From Candidatus Scalindua sp. (GTDB lineage Bacteria; Planctomycetota; Brocadiia; Brocadiales; Scalinduaceae), in the NCBI GenBank assembly GCA_031316155.1, contig JALDRB010000001.1, positions 124,001 through 188,000 on the forward strand: 64,000 nucleotides of DNA, read 5' to 3'. Made by a program: the position numbers and the translations under genes. The notes beneath the pieces are model-generated. The model saw only the letters and a list, made by a program, of their open reading frames with translations. It had not been told where the DNA came from and made no database searches. This document shows, piece by piece, positions 49,301 to 58,089 of the stretch (the stretch's first letter is position 1; every line of letters begins with the position of its first letter).

Positions 49301-49487
49301 ACCAATCCTGGCCCCGGTATTTTTCGGGCCGTTCGAAGGGAGAGAGAAAATTTGGGCTCCTGTGGGACTGGTCGTGGTCTCCGGATTGATTACGTCTACA
49401 ATATTAACACTCATAATCATGCCCACGATATATTCTTTAATTGATGATGCGGGGATGTGGGTTAAGAAATTATTTGCCGTTACGTAG
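46382..49487 (+). pseudogene. RND-family efflux permease, interrupted at a G7 tract
   Basis: Two overlapping frames (46382-47776 and 47733-49487) give the two halves of one ~1035-residue RND permease: TM4 LAIGMIVDPAVVVLENIFRH in the first, GAVIAATATTICVFIPLVF and the second periplasmic domain in the second. The join is at the G7 run 47682-47688; one extra G restores a continuous protein through MKWGGAVIA. TM4 reads VDPA rather than VDD. As written, the protein would end before the second half and not work. It could be a genuine phase-variable or dead gene, or a base-call error. It may have paired with the MFP at 40641. Confidence 0.85.
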
Positions 49488-49535
49488 CAAGGCATAGTAT
49501 AGTATGGTTTTGTTTCGTTACAATAACATCATAAA

Positions 49536-50564
49536 ATGAAGGCTGTTGTTAAGACAAGACGTGCGAAGGGTATGGAGTTTGTGGAAAGAGCTGCTCCACA
49601 GTTAGGGCCGAGAGATGTGCTGATCAGGGTTCGGTATTCATCGATCTGCGGTACCGATGTGCACATCTTTGATTGGACTCGCTGGGCACGGAAACGTTTT
49701 ACCCCTCCTCGGATACTGGGGCATGAGTTTGTTGGTATTGTAACCGAAATTGGAGAGGAAGTTACACTCGTAGAGGTTGGTGACAGGGTTTCTGCTGAAA
49801 GCCATATTTCCTGCGGATATTGCTATCAATGCCGAAACGGCTACTCAGAGGTATGCAGAAACACTAAACTATTGGGAGTAGATCACGATGGTTCATTTGC
49901 CGGATTCCTGGCATTGCCTGAACATGTCCTGTGGAAAAACGATCCGAATATTCCTGACGAATGGGCTACCCTGCAGGAACCTTTTGGTAATGCCATTGAT
50001 ACCGTACTTGCAGAAAATATCTCTGCAAAAACAATCCTCATCCTGGGGGCGGGGCCAATCGGACTCTTTGCAACAGGAATTGCAAGGGCATGCGGTGCTT
50101 CTCTGGTTATCGTCTCAGACCCTAATAACTATCGGCTGGCCATAGCCAGAAAAATGGGAGCCCATCTGACCCTGAATCCGAAAAAAAAGGATATTGTACA
50201 GTCTGTCCTGAAGATCACAGAAAATAATGGCGTTGATGTTGTCCTGGAATTTTCAGGCAATAATCAGGCATTGAATCAGGGGCTCAACGTTATCACACCT
50301 GGTGGGAGGATTTCAATTCTCGGCATTTATGAAAAACGTGTTACCCTTGACTTGAACAGCGACGTCATCTTCAAGAAAATACGTATGTATGGAATAACAG
50401 GACGGAAGGTGTTTTCCACGTGGTATAAGACTTCTCATTTTTTATCCTCCGGGCTGGTGGATCTGAATCCGATTATTACTCACAAGTTTGCATTAAAAGA
50501 TTGTGAAAGAGGTATGCAATTGATGAAGGGTGGTAAATGCGGAAAGGTGATTTTAACAAGTTAG
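49536..50564 (+). CDS. tdh: L-threonine 3-dehydrogenase
   Basis: 342 residues, zinc-type medium-chain dehydrogenase. Catalytic zinc region SICGTDVHIFDW and GHEFVG, structural-zinc cysteines in ISCGYCYQCRNGYSEVC, Rossmann loop ILGAGPIGLFA. Segment DVHIFDW is typical of TDH. It oxidises L-threonine to 2-amino-3-ketobutyrate with NAD+. The following kbl gene makes the next step, which strongly supports the assignment over other dehydrogenases. The stop overlaps the start of a family C repeat. Confidence 0.93.
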   Translation: MKAVVKTRRAKGMEFVERAAPQLGPRDVLIRVRYSSICGTDVHIFDWTRWARKRFTPPRILGHEFVGIVTEIGEEVTLVEVGDRVSAESHISCGYCYQCRNGYSEVCRNTKLLGVDHDGSFAGFLALPEHVLWKNDPNIPDEWATLQEPFGNAIDTVLAENISAKTILILGAGPIGLFATGIARACGASLVIVSDPNNYRLAIARKMGAHLTLNPKKKDIVQSVLKITENNGVDVVLEFSGNNQALNQGLNVITPGGRISILGIYEKRVTLDLNSDVIFKKIRMYGITGRKVFSTWYKTSHFLSSGLVDLNPIITHKFALKDCERGMQLMKGGKCGKVILTS

Positions 50565-50649
50565 TGCATCCTGCGCAACTTTTTCAAAATTGCTACAACG
50601 ACATCCATGTAGTTGCTTAACGCCATTTTGGGGATGTGCTATTGCACAA
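50563..50649 (+). repeat. Family C repeat, full copy
   Basis: 87 bp beginning at the tdh stop: GTGCATCCTGCGCAAC, CAAAATTGCTACAACGACAT, GTAGTTGCTTAACGCC, GGGATGTGCTATTGCACAA. It lies between tdh and kbl, an intergenic site in an operon. Confidence 0.75.
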
Positions 50650-50756
50650 AAAGCATGTTTTTTACTTCTCATTTGTATATTTAGAATTTCTCGAGATGAA
50701 ACTCAATCCAATATTGCAAATTATGAACAGAACGAAGTGTTTTGAAAAAGGAGAGT

Positions 50757-51941
50757 ATGTCCATTATGGATAAACTGAATTTTATTGGAGAGGAGCTGAA
50801 CAGGCTTGAAGAATCCGGATTATCCGTTCACGTTCGTACCGTAGATGGCCCCCAGGACGCATGGATTACCGTAGACGGACGTAAGGTGTTTAATCTCTGT
50901 TCCAACAACTACCTCGGGTTAGCAAATGACCGGCAATCGAAGTCAGCATCTCAACAGGCTATTGAATCCTTCGGAGTGGGACCTGCAGCAGTAAGGACCA
51001 TTGCGGGAACAACAGCTCTGCATAAAAAGCTGGAACAGAAACTTGCATGCTTTAAGGAAGTGGAAAGCACCCTGTCGTTCCAGTCCGGATTTTGTGCTAA
51101 CCTTGCCGTCATTCCCGCAATCGTGGGGAGAGAAGATGTTGTATTTTCTGATGAGCTTAACCATGCGAGTATTATTGACGGATGCCGTCTTTCCAATGCA
51201 AGGGTTATCCGTTATGAACACGGGAATCCCGATGATCTTCGGGGAAAAATTCTTTCTGAAGGGAGTGTCAGGCGCAGGATGATTATCACCGATGGTGTCT
51301 TCAGCATGGAGGGTGACATTGCACCACTCCCTGAAATAGTAAAAATCGCAGAAACCTGTGAAGCCATTACCATGGTTGATGATGCACACGGGGAGGGGGT
51401 ACTGGGGAGAGGTGGCAGGGGAATTGTGAACCACTTTAATCTGCAGGGAAAAGTTGATATCGAGGTTGGGACACTATCAAAGGCATTTGGAGTTGTTGGC
51501 GGGTACGTTGCGGGGAGTAAAAGATTATGCGATTATCTGGTACAGAAGGGAAGACCCTTCCTTTTCTCGAGTGCCTTAACGGCAGCCGATGTGGCGGCTT
51601 GTATTGCCTCAGTGGATAAGCTGACAGCTTCGGACAACATGGTCAAACAACTCTGGGAAAATACCGGATTCTTCCAGGAGAGGATGAAACGGACAGGGTT
51701 TAATCTTGGTAACACAAAAACTCCCATTACGCCTGTTATGATCGGAGATGCAGCGTTGGCAAAGGATTTCAGCCAGAAGTTATTTGATGTGGGTATCTTT
51801 GCTCAAGCTATCGGTTATCCCACCGTGCCAAAGGGAAGAGCACGAATACGCGTGATGCTTTCTGCTACACATAGCCAGAAAGATCTTACCTGGGCGATAG
51901 GTCATTTTGAAAACATTGGAAAGGAATTGAGGGTATTGTAG
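50757..51941 (+). CDS. kbl: 2-amino-3-ketobutyrate CoA ligase (glycine C-acetyltransferase)
   Basis: 394 residues, alpha-oxoamine synthase family. DELNHASIIDG, VDDAHGEGVLG and the PLP lysine segment EVGTLSKAFGVVGGYVAG. It splits 2-amino-3-ketobutyrate with CoA into glycine and acetyl-CoA. The family also includes BioF, but the tdh neighbour points to Kbl. ATG 50757 has AGGAG just upstream; the TTG at 50742 would put that site inside the protein. A family C repeat and ~100 more bases separate it from tdh. Confidence 0.88.
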   Translation: MSIMDKLNFIGEELNRLEESGLSVHVRTVDGPQDAWITVDGRKVFNLCSNNYLGLANDRQSKSASQQAIESFGVGPAAVRTIAGTTALHKKLEQKLACFKEVESTLSFQSGFCANLAVIPAIVGREDVVFSDELNHASIIDGCRLSNARVIRYEHGNPDDLRGKILSEGSVRRRMIITDGVFSMEGDIAPLPEIVKIAETCEAITMVDDAHGEGVLGRGGRGIVNHFNLQGKVDIEVGTLSKAFGVVGGYVAGSKRLCDYLVQKGRPFLFSSALTAADVAACIASVDKLTASDNMVKQLWENTGFFQERMKRTGFNLGNTKTPITPVMIGDAALAKDFSQKLFDVGIFAQAIGYPTVPKGRARIRVMLSATHSQKDLTWAIGHFENIGKELRVL

Positions 51942-51958
51942 AGTGAAGATTGCGAAAT

Positions 51959-52095
51959 ATACTCAGCTCATAATGGTTTTCGGATAAAATCCGAGATAAA
52001 ATTGAGCGAGTAAAGTCCTCGGCGCTTTTTGTCCGGGGATACCTTCACCAAGAGTTGGTTTTCAGTAAAACCGAAAACCAAATCGGTTTTAGTAT
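51959..52095 (-). mobile_element. Family A MITE-like repeat, copy 7
   Basis: 137 bp, minus orientation, TA-flanked. It marks the boundary between kbl and the defence island and abuts the truncated DUF1016 gene, whose last frame reads into it. Confidence 0.88.
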
Positions 52096-52554
52096 ATTTG
52101 GAAACGAAGAGGTTGTTGTCCATTCCGGCAAACGCATATTCTACCAGAGCATGATCTCTGCCCGTGCGGAGTAGAATGCCCACTGGGAAATTATCGTCAT
52201 CAACCCGCATATTTTTCTCGTACCAGCCGGAGAGATTTGTAATGTCTTCATCAATTGGGGAGTCACTGCCTCCTCAATTTGTGGATAAACCTTATAGAAC
52301 AATCGATATCGGTTAAGCTCCCGTTTTTGAGTTCGGGAAATATCGCTCAAAGATTGGGCTAAAACCTCAATGAGTTTTTCACCATATTTTGCCCGGCCAC
52401 TACCGTGAAGTTCGTATTCTACGATATAAAAACCAAGAATCCAGTTACGCAAAGTCAGACTTACATTGACAGCACGGCTTGCTTGAATCGACAATTCGTC
52501 ATTAATATTCTGAATAGCATTGATTAGTTTATCTTTTTTATGACAATTTCTCAT
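52096..52554 (-). pseudogene. DUF1016/YhcG-type nuclease, truncated and frameshifted
   Basis: The N-terminal domain is present (52554 to about 52260: IQASRAVNVSLTLRNWILGF, YEL, GEKLIEVLAQSLSD, KRELNRYRLFYKVYPQI). The C-terminal end (VDDDNFPVGILLRTGRDHAL .. MDNNLFVSKY) follows in another frame, with the middle of the ~330-residue protein missing. The last residues run into family A copy 7. YhcG/DUF1016 proteins have a PDDEXK nuclease domain and often sit between hsdM and hsdS in type I systems. It overlaps the hsdM stop by four bases (ATGA), so it was part of that operon. Confidence 0.75.
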
Positions 52555-54044
52555 TCCAAATCCTCTGAAATCATCTGGAATTGTTCCAGTGCATTTCGGA
52601 GGTCTTCGGCTATTTCTCTGGCTATTACTCCTGGCTCAGGAAGGTTTTCTGATTCTTCGAGGCTTTCGTCCTTGAGCCAGAAGATATCGAGGCTTGCCTT
52701 GTCCCGGTTAATCAGTTCTTCGTATCCAAATGCACGCCATCTACCATCAGGCTTCTTTTCTGACCAGGTGGGTTTTCTCTCATGCCTATTCTCATGGTTG
52801 TAGCAGGTAACAAATTCATCGAGATCACTTCGTTTGAGTGGATTGGTTTTGAGTGTAAAATCTTTGTTTGTTCTGAAATCATAAATCCAGAGCTTTTTTG
52901 TCCAGGGTTTCTCTGATGCGGGTTTGCGGTCAAAGAAGAGAACATTTGCCTTCACTCCCTGGGCATAAAAGAGTCCTGTCGGAAGTCTGAGAAGGGTATG
53001 GACATCACATTCATGGAGCAGTTTCCGTCTGATCGTTTCTCCCGCGCCGCCTTCAAACAGGACATTATCAGGCACAACGATAGCAGCACGACCGTGTTGT
53101 TTAAGAAGGGTCTTTACATGCTGGACAAAATTCAACTGTTTGTTTGAGGTCGTTGACCAGAAATCTTCCCGTTCAATCGTCTCTTTTTCTTTATACGGTT
53201 TACCGTCCGCTCCGATTATGGTTGTACTGCTCTTCTTCCCGAACGGAGGATTGGTCATCACTACTTCAAACCGGTCTCCCGGATCACCGGCAAGTGAGTC
53301 AGAAACGGTTAAGGGAAGATGGTCTCCATGGCCAATTCCATGCAGCATCATATTCATTGCACAGAGCCGTGCAGTGTTATGCACCAGCTCCCAGCCTCTC
53401 AAAGCACTTTCATCAAGGAACCGCTTCTGATCTTTATTCAGTTTGAAATGTTTTGCGATGTAGTCGTGAGTAGCAAGCAGGAAGCCTCCTGTACCGCATG
53501 CAGGATCGCAGATCGTCTCTTTCGGTTTTGGAGCAATTACGTCTATCATGGCCGCAATCAATGGACGCGGGGTAAAATACTGACCGGCTCCAGACTTGGT
53601 ATCCTGTGCATTTTTCTCCAGCAGTCCTTCATAGGCATCGCCTTTCACATCGGCACTCATGGAAGACCAATTCTCTTTATCAATAAGGTCAACAATCAGC
53701 CGGCGCAGCTTTGATGGGTCCTGGAATTTGTTCTGCGCCCTGCCGAATATGAGTCCTAAGAGGCCTCTCTTTTTTCCAAGTTCTTCAAGAAGATGACGGT
53801 AATGATCAAACAACTCATCACCGTCTTTTTTCAGAAGGCTCTGCCAGTCATATTCTCTGGGAATTGGATTTGGAGATTTACCAGTGCCAGAGGCATGTGT
53901 ATAAGGTGGCTTTGAACGCTCATCAGCCATCTTGAGAAACAGCAGATAGGTTAGCTGTTCCACATAATCACCGTACGACATTCCATCGTCGCGAAGGACG
54001 TTACAGTAATTCCAGAGTTTTTGGACTATTTGTGCCGGGCTCAT
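52551..54044 (-). CDS. hsdM: Type I restriction-modification DNA methyltransferase subunit
   Basis: 497 residues. An N-terminal HsdM helical domain (MSPAQIVQKLWNYCNVLRDD), then the N6-adenine methylase: AdoMet motif DPACGTGGFLLAT and catalytic NPPF in TNPPFGKKSS. The C-terminus (EIAEDLRNALEQFQMISEDL) is typical. It methylates adenine at the site chosen by HsdS. ATG 54044 fits the family; an upstream ATG at 54131 would overlap the previous gene and add unlike residues. The first ~54 bases recur at 56646-56762 and 58090-58131. No hsdR is present, and hsdS lies 7 kb upstream, so the classical operon is disrupted. Confidence 0.95.
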   Translation of the reverse strand: MSPAQIVQKLWNYCNVLRDDGMSYGDYVEQLTYLLFLKMADERSKPPYTHASGTGKSPNPIPREYDWQSLLKKDGDELFDHYRHLLEELGKKRGLLGLIFGRAQNKFQDPSKLRRLIVDLIDKENWSSMSADVKGDAYEGLLEKNAQDTKSGAGQYFTPRPLIAAMIDVIAPKPKETICDPACGTGGFLLATHDYIAKHFKLNKDQKRFLDESALRGWELVHNTARLCAMNMMLHGIGHGDHLPLTVSDSLAGDPGDRFEVVMTNPPFGKKSSTTIIGADGKPYKEKETIEREDFWSTTSNKQLNFVQHVKTLLKQHGRAAIVVPDNVLFEGGAGETIRRKLLHECDVHTLLRLPTGLFYAQGVKANVLFFDRKPASEKPWTKKLWIYDFRTNKDFTLKTNPLKRSDLDEFVTCYNHENRHERKPTWSEKKPDGRWRAFGYEELINRDKASLDIFWLKDESLEESENLPEPGVIAREIAEDLRNALEQFQMISEDLE

Positions 54045-54046
54045 AT
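53993..54046 (-). repeat. hsdM 5'-end direct repeat R1 (intact context)
   Basis: The first 52 coding bases of hsdM plus two upstream. On the plus strand it runs GAAGGACGTTACAGTAATTC .. GGGCTCATAT. Copies R2 and R3 are in the same orientation. Confidence 0.9.
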
Positions 54047-54108
54047 TTTTATATTTCTTGTCTGTGTAAGGGTAGGTTTCAAACGTTCCCCTACACTTCT
54101 GTAGAAAT

Positions 54109-54303
54109 TTAATTTTTATCCTCGACGGCAATATCCTCAGGCTGAATCCAGACGATCTTCCCGTCTTTCCATGATACTATGGGGTTCCCTGCTCTTTTAT
54201 GCTGAAGTAATGCTTCATTAACACCTCTGGACAAAGCTTTTGTTATTTTTTCTTTGTCCTCGAATATTTCAGTAATTTTATCTTTTACTCCTTTATCAAC
54301 CAT
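54109..54303 (-). CDS. Small partner of the zeta-like ATPase, candidate antitoxin
   Basis: 64 residues, acidic-basic mixed (KGVKDKITEIFEDKEKITKA, then GNPIVSWKDGKIVWI). It overlaps the stop of the upstream zeta-like gene by 8 bases, with GGAGGAG just before ATG 54303. No family name is known to me, but small genes in this position beside zeta-type kinases are often antitoxins; that is inference. It is followed by hsdM. Confidence 0.75.
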   Translation of the reverse strand: MVDKGVKDKITEIFEDKEKITKALSRGVNEALLQHKRAGNPIVSWKDGKIVWIQPEDIAVEDKN

Positions 54304-54886
54304 TATGCTCCTCCTGAATGTGCTTCCAAATCACTGCATTTTCAATCGATGTGCCGATTTTCTTTCCCCCTGAAGCTAAAAGTTTCGGTGAACCAGCAAA
54401 AGAATTATCATAAAAGAACCATGTATCCGCCAAAGGTTTGTAAAGCCTGAAAAAGTTCCTCATACCTTTTCTATATCTTCTTCTCACGATTTCTTCGGGC
54501 ACATTATGCCCTCCCATATGAAATCTTTCCGCTACCCTTGCTATTGCAAACTCCTCATTTGGAAGCCAGAGAAAAACAAGGTGGAAAATATAACCCTTCT
54601 TTTTAAGCTCTTGTATCCAGGGTGCAAAAGTAAGACTTGCCAGTGTTGTTTCGAATGCAAAATCCATCTGTTCTTTTGCGAGGAAACGTATCCGCTCCAG
54701 CATAACACGACCGGCATGAAACGCCGTACCTTCAGGTTGAAAAGCTGAAAGTCCCTGAGCGATTGTGTCAGCATTCACAAATTCTGTAACTCCAAGGGTC
54801 CCTTTGAGCAATGCCGGAGCTGTCGTCGATTTCCCAGCCCCATTTGGCCCGCCGATAATGATAATATGTGGTCGTTGTTCTGTCAT
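54296..54886 (-). CDS. Zeta-toxin-like P-loop kinase
   Basis: 196 residues with Walker A GGPNGAGKSTTAPALL at residues 12-27 and the FVNADTIAQGL and FAFETTLAS segments of the zeta-toxin/AAA_33 kinase group. Zeta toxins phosphorylate UDP-N-acetylglucosamine; solitary relatives may phosphorylate other small molecules. It overlaps its small partner gene. Neighbours on both sides are defence or toxin-type genes. Confidence 0.85.
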   Translation of the reverse strand: MTEQRPHIIIIGGPNGAGKSTTAPALLKGTLGVTEFVNADTIAQGLSAFQPEGTAFHAGRVMLERIRFLAKEQMDFAFETTLASLTFAPWIQELKKKGYIFHLVFLWLPNEEFAIARVAERFHMGGHNVPEEIVRRRYRKGMRNFFRLYKPLADTWFFYDNSFAGSPKLLASGGKKIGTSIENAVIWKHIQEEHNG

Positions 54887-54924
54887 CAGAATATTTCATT
54901 TGTAAAAAAATTGCGTAGGCTGGT

Positions 54925-55146
54925 CTAACTTGTTTTAAGACTATTGAGCAAACGCTCTTTTACGCCCATGAGGGTCAGCCCAACAACCTCACCTGTCTCT
55001 TCTTTATACCTGATGATAGCTCCTTCGCCAATATCAATTCCGAGCGCCTTCTGAGGTTCTCCAATACTGATATAAAGTACGTCGGCCTCTTCATCGTAGT
55101 CCCAGCTCAGATTTTCTTTTTTATCGAGAATCTTTATTGTTTCCAT
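54925..55146 (-). CDS. DUF2283-family small protein
   Basis: 73 residues with the DUF2283 pattern WDYDEEADVLYISIGEPQKA, a GAIIRYKEETGEVVGLTL core and a polar tail. The function is unknown; such genes are often beside DUF4258-type toxins, but none is seen here. It is separated from the zeta-like gene by ~40 bases and from the nucleotidyltransferase by ~25. Confidence 0.85.
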   Translation of the reverse strand: METIKILDKKENLSWDYDEEADVLYISIGEPQKALGIDIGEGAIIRYKEETGEVVGLTLMGVKERLLNSLKTS

Positions 55147-55169
55147 AATATTTGCATTCTTTTATACTA

Positions 55170-55495
55170 TCAGTAAACAACCTCACCATTTCTTGCATAA
55201 TCACTGATGAGGGATGTTTTACTTTCAAATTCTTCAGGTGTCATCATAATATATCAAGAGGTATCATAAATTTTTTAATGGTCTTTAGCTCTGCGGTTTT
55301 GATTAATTCCACTCTTTCAAAAATATCCTTATTACAAAAATCTTTTGACACAATTACAATATCTATGTCGCTTTCACCAGTTGATTCCTTTCTGGCATAC
55401 GACCCGAAAAGGATAATCTTCATTACTCTCAAACCGCTGTCTCTTAAACTTTTTTCAAAAAATTTAATTACTTCTTTAACCTTGTTTTGAGCCAT
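55170..55495 (-). pseudogene. MNT-type nucleotidyltransferase, frameshifted near the 3' end
   Basis: The frame from ATG 55495 (GGGAG seven bases upstream) carries the nucleotidyltransferase signature ILFGSYARKESTGESDIDIVI. It stops at 55244 after KKFMIPLDIL, but one base into another frame the family's usual end follows (MMTPEEFESKTSLISDYARN), closing at 55170. One missing base near 55244-55250 explains this. MNT proteins neutralise HEPN toxins; no HEPN gene is beside it. An earlier in-frame ATG at 55519 is less likely. Confidence 0.75.
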
Positions 55496-55862
55496 TTTAA
55501 TACTCCCTTGCTTATCCATTCTTCAGGATTTTTTGCCACAGCTTGTTTCCTTCATGATTTTATGTTTTAAAGAATACAAGATTTAAAAAAAGAAACTGAT
55601 ATATCAAGAAAAATTATCACCTTAATTTCCTGTTATGCAAAAGACTACGGTATATTGAGTGTCAATTTCCAACTAATGAATAAAAAAAATGCATTCATAA
55701 TAGTAGAGTAAATATATAAATCAATTAATTATTGACAAATAATCCAGGCTTTGATAATTTTATTAATGCGGGTAAGTCCTATAATGTGCCTCTGGTGCTC
55801 CCTTCCATCGGTTGGCAATGAGCCAGAGGAAATAGGCATTATAGGGACCGCTTTTTTTATTA
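55496..55862. other. Non-coding gap
   Basis: Mostly AT-rich; nothing convincing is seen. The short minus-strand frame 55763-55969 is a shadow of the DUF3800 gene. Confidence 0.4.
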
Positions 55863-56516
55863 TTACCGCAAATACTCCGTTTCAAATCTAACCTTCTGGC
55901 GGTAAACATTGTACCACTCACTGTCATTATTCTCGTATTTCCTGAAAATACCCCAGCTGAATAAATCAACTGCCTGCAAACCTGTACTTTCCTGAGAAGT
56001 GAGATGTAAGATATTCAAATCGGTATTAAGTGGCAGCAATGCCTCAAGTTGATTAATCAGGTACTGATTGAAATCTCTCACTTCCTCCTTGTTTTTGCAC
56101 CTATCGACTATAAGTTCAACGTTTATTTGTACTTTAGACAAATTTAATTTTTCTATTAAGACTCTGGCAAGGAAATTATACAGCTTTTTTTTTCCAATCT
56201 TGGACCGAAGATGAGTTTCTACACGGTTTTTATTAAGAATCAATGAATATACAGCCCATCTATTAGTTTTAATATTTCTGAAAAAATATTTTTTCACAAG
56301 AAGAGTGGTTGCTGTCCCCTTCAGCTCCGTTATGAAACGAGAGTTTTTCTTCCTACGGTTTAGCTTATTTTTAAGAGTACGCCTGACAGCTTTATCAAAT
56401 TCCTTTCTAGCTGTATCGGAATTACAGATTAAAAGTGTAATGACAAACTTTTTCGTTGTCTTTCTCTTTTTGAAATTAAATCCAAGATCGCCTGATTCAT
56501 CGAGATAAATAAACAT
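55863..56516 (-). CDS. DUF3800-domain protein
   Basis: 217 residues. The N-terminal YLDESGDLGF is the DUF3800 signature, with the later ELIVDRCKNKEEVRDFNQYL and LQAVDLFSWGIFRKYE segments; the fold is RNase H-like. The function is unknown, but the family is frequent in defence islands and mobile elements. It is in the same orientation as its neighbours. It lies between hsdM-start repeat R2 and the nucleotidyltransferase. Confidence 0.88.
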   Translation of the reverse strand: MFIYLDESGDLGFNFKKRKTTKKFVITLLICNSDTARKEFDKAVRRTLKNKLNRRKKNSRFITELKGTATTLLVKKYFFRNIKTNRWAVYSLILNKNRVETHLRSKIGKKKLYNFLARVLIEKLNLSKVQINVELIVDRCKNKEEVRDFNQYLINQLEALLPLNTDLNILHLTSQESTGLQAVDLFSWGIFRKYENNDSEWYNVYRQKVRFETEYLR

Positions 56517-56645
56517 TCATTTCCTTATTATTTCTTATGATCCATATATAGAAACAGCAAGCAAGTTACTACTCCTTGCCTACCTTAAAATATTTTTACG
56601 CTGAGAGGTAGTCCCTGTTTACCTGCGCACTGAAAGTGCAGGCAG

Positions 56646-56762
56646 GAAGGACGTTACAGTAATTCCACCTTGCCTGTGCCTGCCAGAGCGAAAACGCTCG
56701 CAGAAAGGCCGAAGATACATAGGCAGACAGGAGTTTTTGGACGATTGTTGCTGGGCTCATAT
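56646..56762 (-). repeat. hsdM 5'-end direct repeat R2, split by a palindromic insert
   Basis: GAAGGACGTTACAGTAATTC is identical to R1; then a 63-bp insert (56668-56730) rich in CCTGCC/GGCAGG palindromes; then GAGTTTTTGGAC..GGGCTCATAT, with four mismatches to R1. Without the insert the two parts total 54 bp, ~50 matching. The ATG is retained but the gene body is absent. Confidence 0.85.
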
Positions 56763-56772
56763 CTTACTTTGT

Positions 56773-57495
56773 TTATTCTTTTACCTCCATTGGTAGGCTT
56801 CCAAATACTAGGCCGTCACGATTATAAAACAATTCACCATCTATTAGCAATGAGAAGTAAGCACCACTTTTTTTTGCACTTTCAATAATCGACCCAGGTA
56901 ACATAATTCTTTCAAAGCGATTTTTATGGAAAATGCAATTAACTGTCTTATTTATAATGTCAGTTTGAGTTTTATAGGAAAGAATTCTCTTAAAATCCTG
57001 TTGAGCAGCGAGTACAGCAATTTCATCACGAATTGCAAGAAAAAATAGGCTATCATCCGATATTTTAACAACAATACCACTGCTAGGACCATCTGTCACA
57101 TGGGATTTACCCAAAAGAAAACTTAATGTGTAGCCTGTGCCAGATGGAGATAAAATGGGCTCAAATGGTTCACCAGTTCCTTTCAACAAAGGAACATTAT
57201 CGAGTTCAAATGGATTGGATAATGCCTCAAGATCTGCTACCCTTGTAGACAAAGATGAAGCCATTTGTGATCTTGGACTAATGAAGGAAATCCAATCACG
57301 CAGGAATCGCATACGATTGATTAAACGAAGTTTTTGAGGAGATATTTTTTCATACTCTGGTTCAGGGTCTACCATTATACACTTGACCGTACTATTTTTT
57401 CTGCTATCCAGTACAGTGATAGTTCCATACCGAAGATTAGCAGGATAAGGATAAGTATTTTCTGTTTCTAACTTAGCAATATTAGCTTTTTTCAA
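56773..57495 (-). CDS. Unrecognised 240-aa protein of the defence island
   Basis: No family recognised. The N-terminus (MKKANIAKLETENTYPYPAN) is polar; the middle includes MRFLRDWISFISPRSQMASS and the SPSGTGYTLSFLLGKSHVTD segment, with no membrane segments or signal. Its stop is ten bases from hsdM-start repeat R2. It lies in the cassette bounded by R2 and R3. Confidence 0.6.
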   Translation of the reverse strand: MKKANIAKLETENTYPYPANLRYGTITVLDSRKNSTVKCIMVDPEPEYEKISPQKLRLINRMRFLRDWISFISPRSQMASSLSTRVADLEALSNPFELDNVPLLKGTGEPFEPILSPSGTGYTLSFLLGKSHVTDGPSSGIVVKISDDSLFFLAIRDEIAVLAAQQDFKRILSYKTQTDIINKTVNCIFHKNRFERIMLPGSIIESAKKSGAYFSLLIDGELFYNRDGLVFGSLPMEVKE

Positions 57496-57566
57496 TAGAT
57501 TGAAGACTTATTTTGACTAACAGTACTAGGCTTGAGATCATTATTGTCTATACTGCTTCCTTGTTT

Positions 57567-57818
57567 CTATTTGAATAACGGTTTGTCATCACTTGCAATT
57601 CCATAATCAAATGTTTTAGTTTTATATCTTTCTTTTAATTGCTCCCAATCGGCCTCTGAAATGTCATGAACACGATTGATAACCGATAAGCCTATGCTTT
57701 TCACCCGCAGCTAACTCTCTTCTGTAATATGAATATCTTGTTTTCCTACATTTACTTGAAGAAATTGAATACCATTAAAATCTATGAAATCTACTAGATC
57801 AAATAACGATATACTCAT
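57567..57818 (-). pseudogene. Small protein frame with one in-frame stop
   Basis: ATG 57818 reads MSISLFDLVDFIDFNGIQFL and so on to a TAG at 57711-57713 (codon 36). The frame then stays open and protein-like (RVHDISEADWEQLKERYKT) to TAG 57567-57569. One changed codon, or a second start at a nearby GTG, would explain it. The family is not recognised. It is 72 bases upstream of the 240-aa gene on the same strand. Confidence 0.4.
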
Positions 57819-57936
57819 ATTTCCCCCTATCTCTTCATAATTGCAATAACCAGGTTTGCCTGGTCGTTTCTCGATAAAAAGATACTAAGTTAGAAACTCC
57901 TCAATGGGCACATTTATCCCATCTCTAAATACCCCT

Positions 57937-58032
57937 CTATTTGTTTTTTTGCTTTAAAATTGCCACAATTTCTTCTTTTGCTCTTTCATCATAAAACTCG
58001 ACTTGACTTTGATATTGAGGAAATTTTAATTT
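57937..58032 (-). pseudogene. Protein-like fragment, unknown
   Basis: A closed 31-codon minus-strand frame without a start, containing QVEFYDERAKEEIVAILKQK. Probably the tail of a decayed gene in the R2-R3 cassette. Confidence 0.25.
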
Positions 58033-58089
58033 TTAACATAACGTTAATATAATTTATGTATACGAATTCATAGTTCACTGCTTAATCCT

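Noticed and set aside
14439..52095. CRISPR array from the seven repeated units
   Set aside because: The copies are ~138 bp, many kilobases apart, in both orientations and have no regular spacers or cas genes.
51968..52210. 80-codon minus-strand frame
   Set aside because: Its first part is the tail of the DUF1016 relic and the rest is family A repeat, so it is not a gene of its own.
53140..53714. Plus-strand frames within hsdM
   Set aside because: They are antisense shadows of a well-supported methyltransferase gene.
57711..57713. TAG at codon 36 read as pyrrolysine
   Set aside because: Nothing suggests a pyrrolysine system here; other decayed frames surround it, so a nonsense change or error is simpler.
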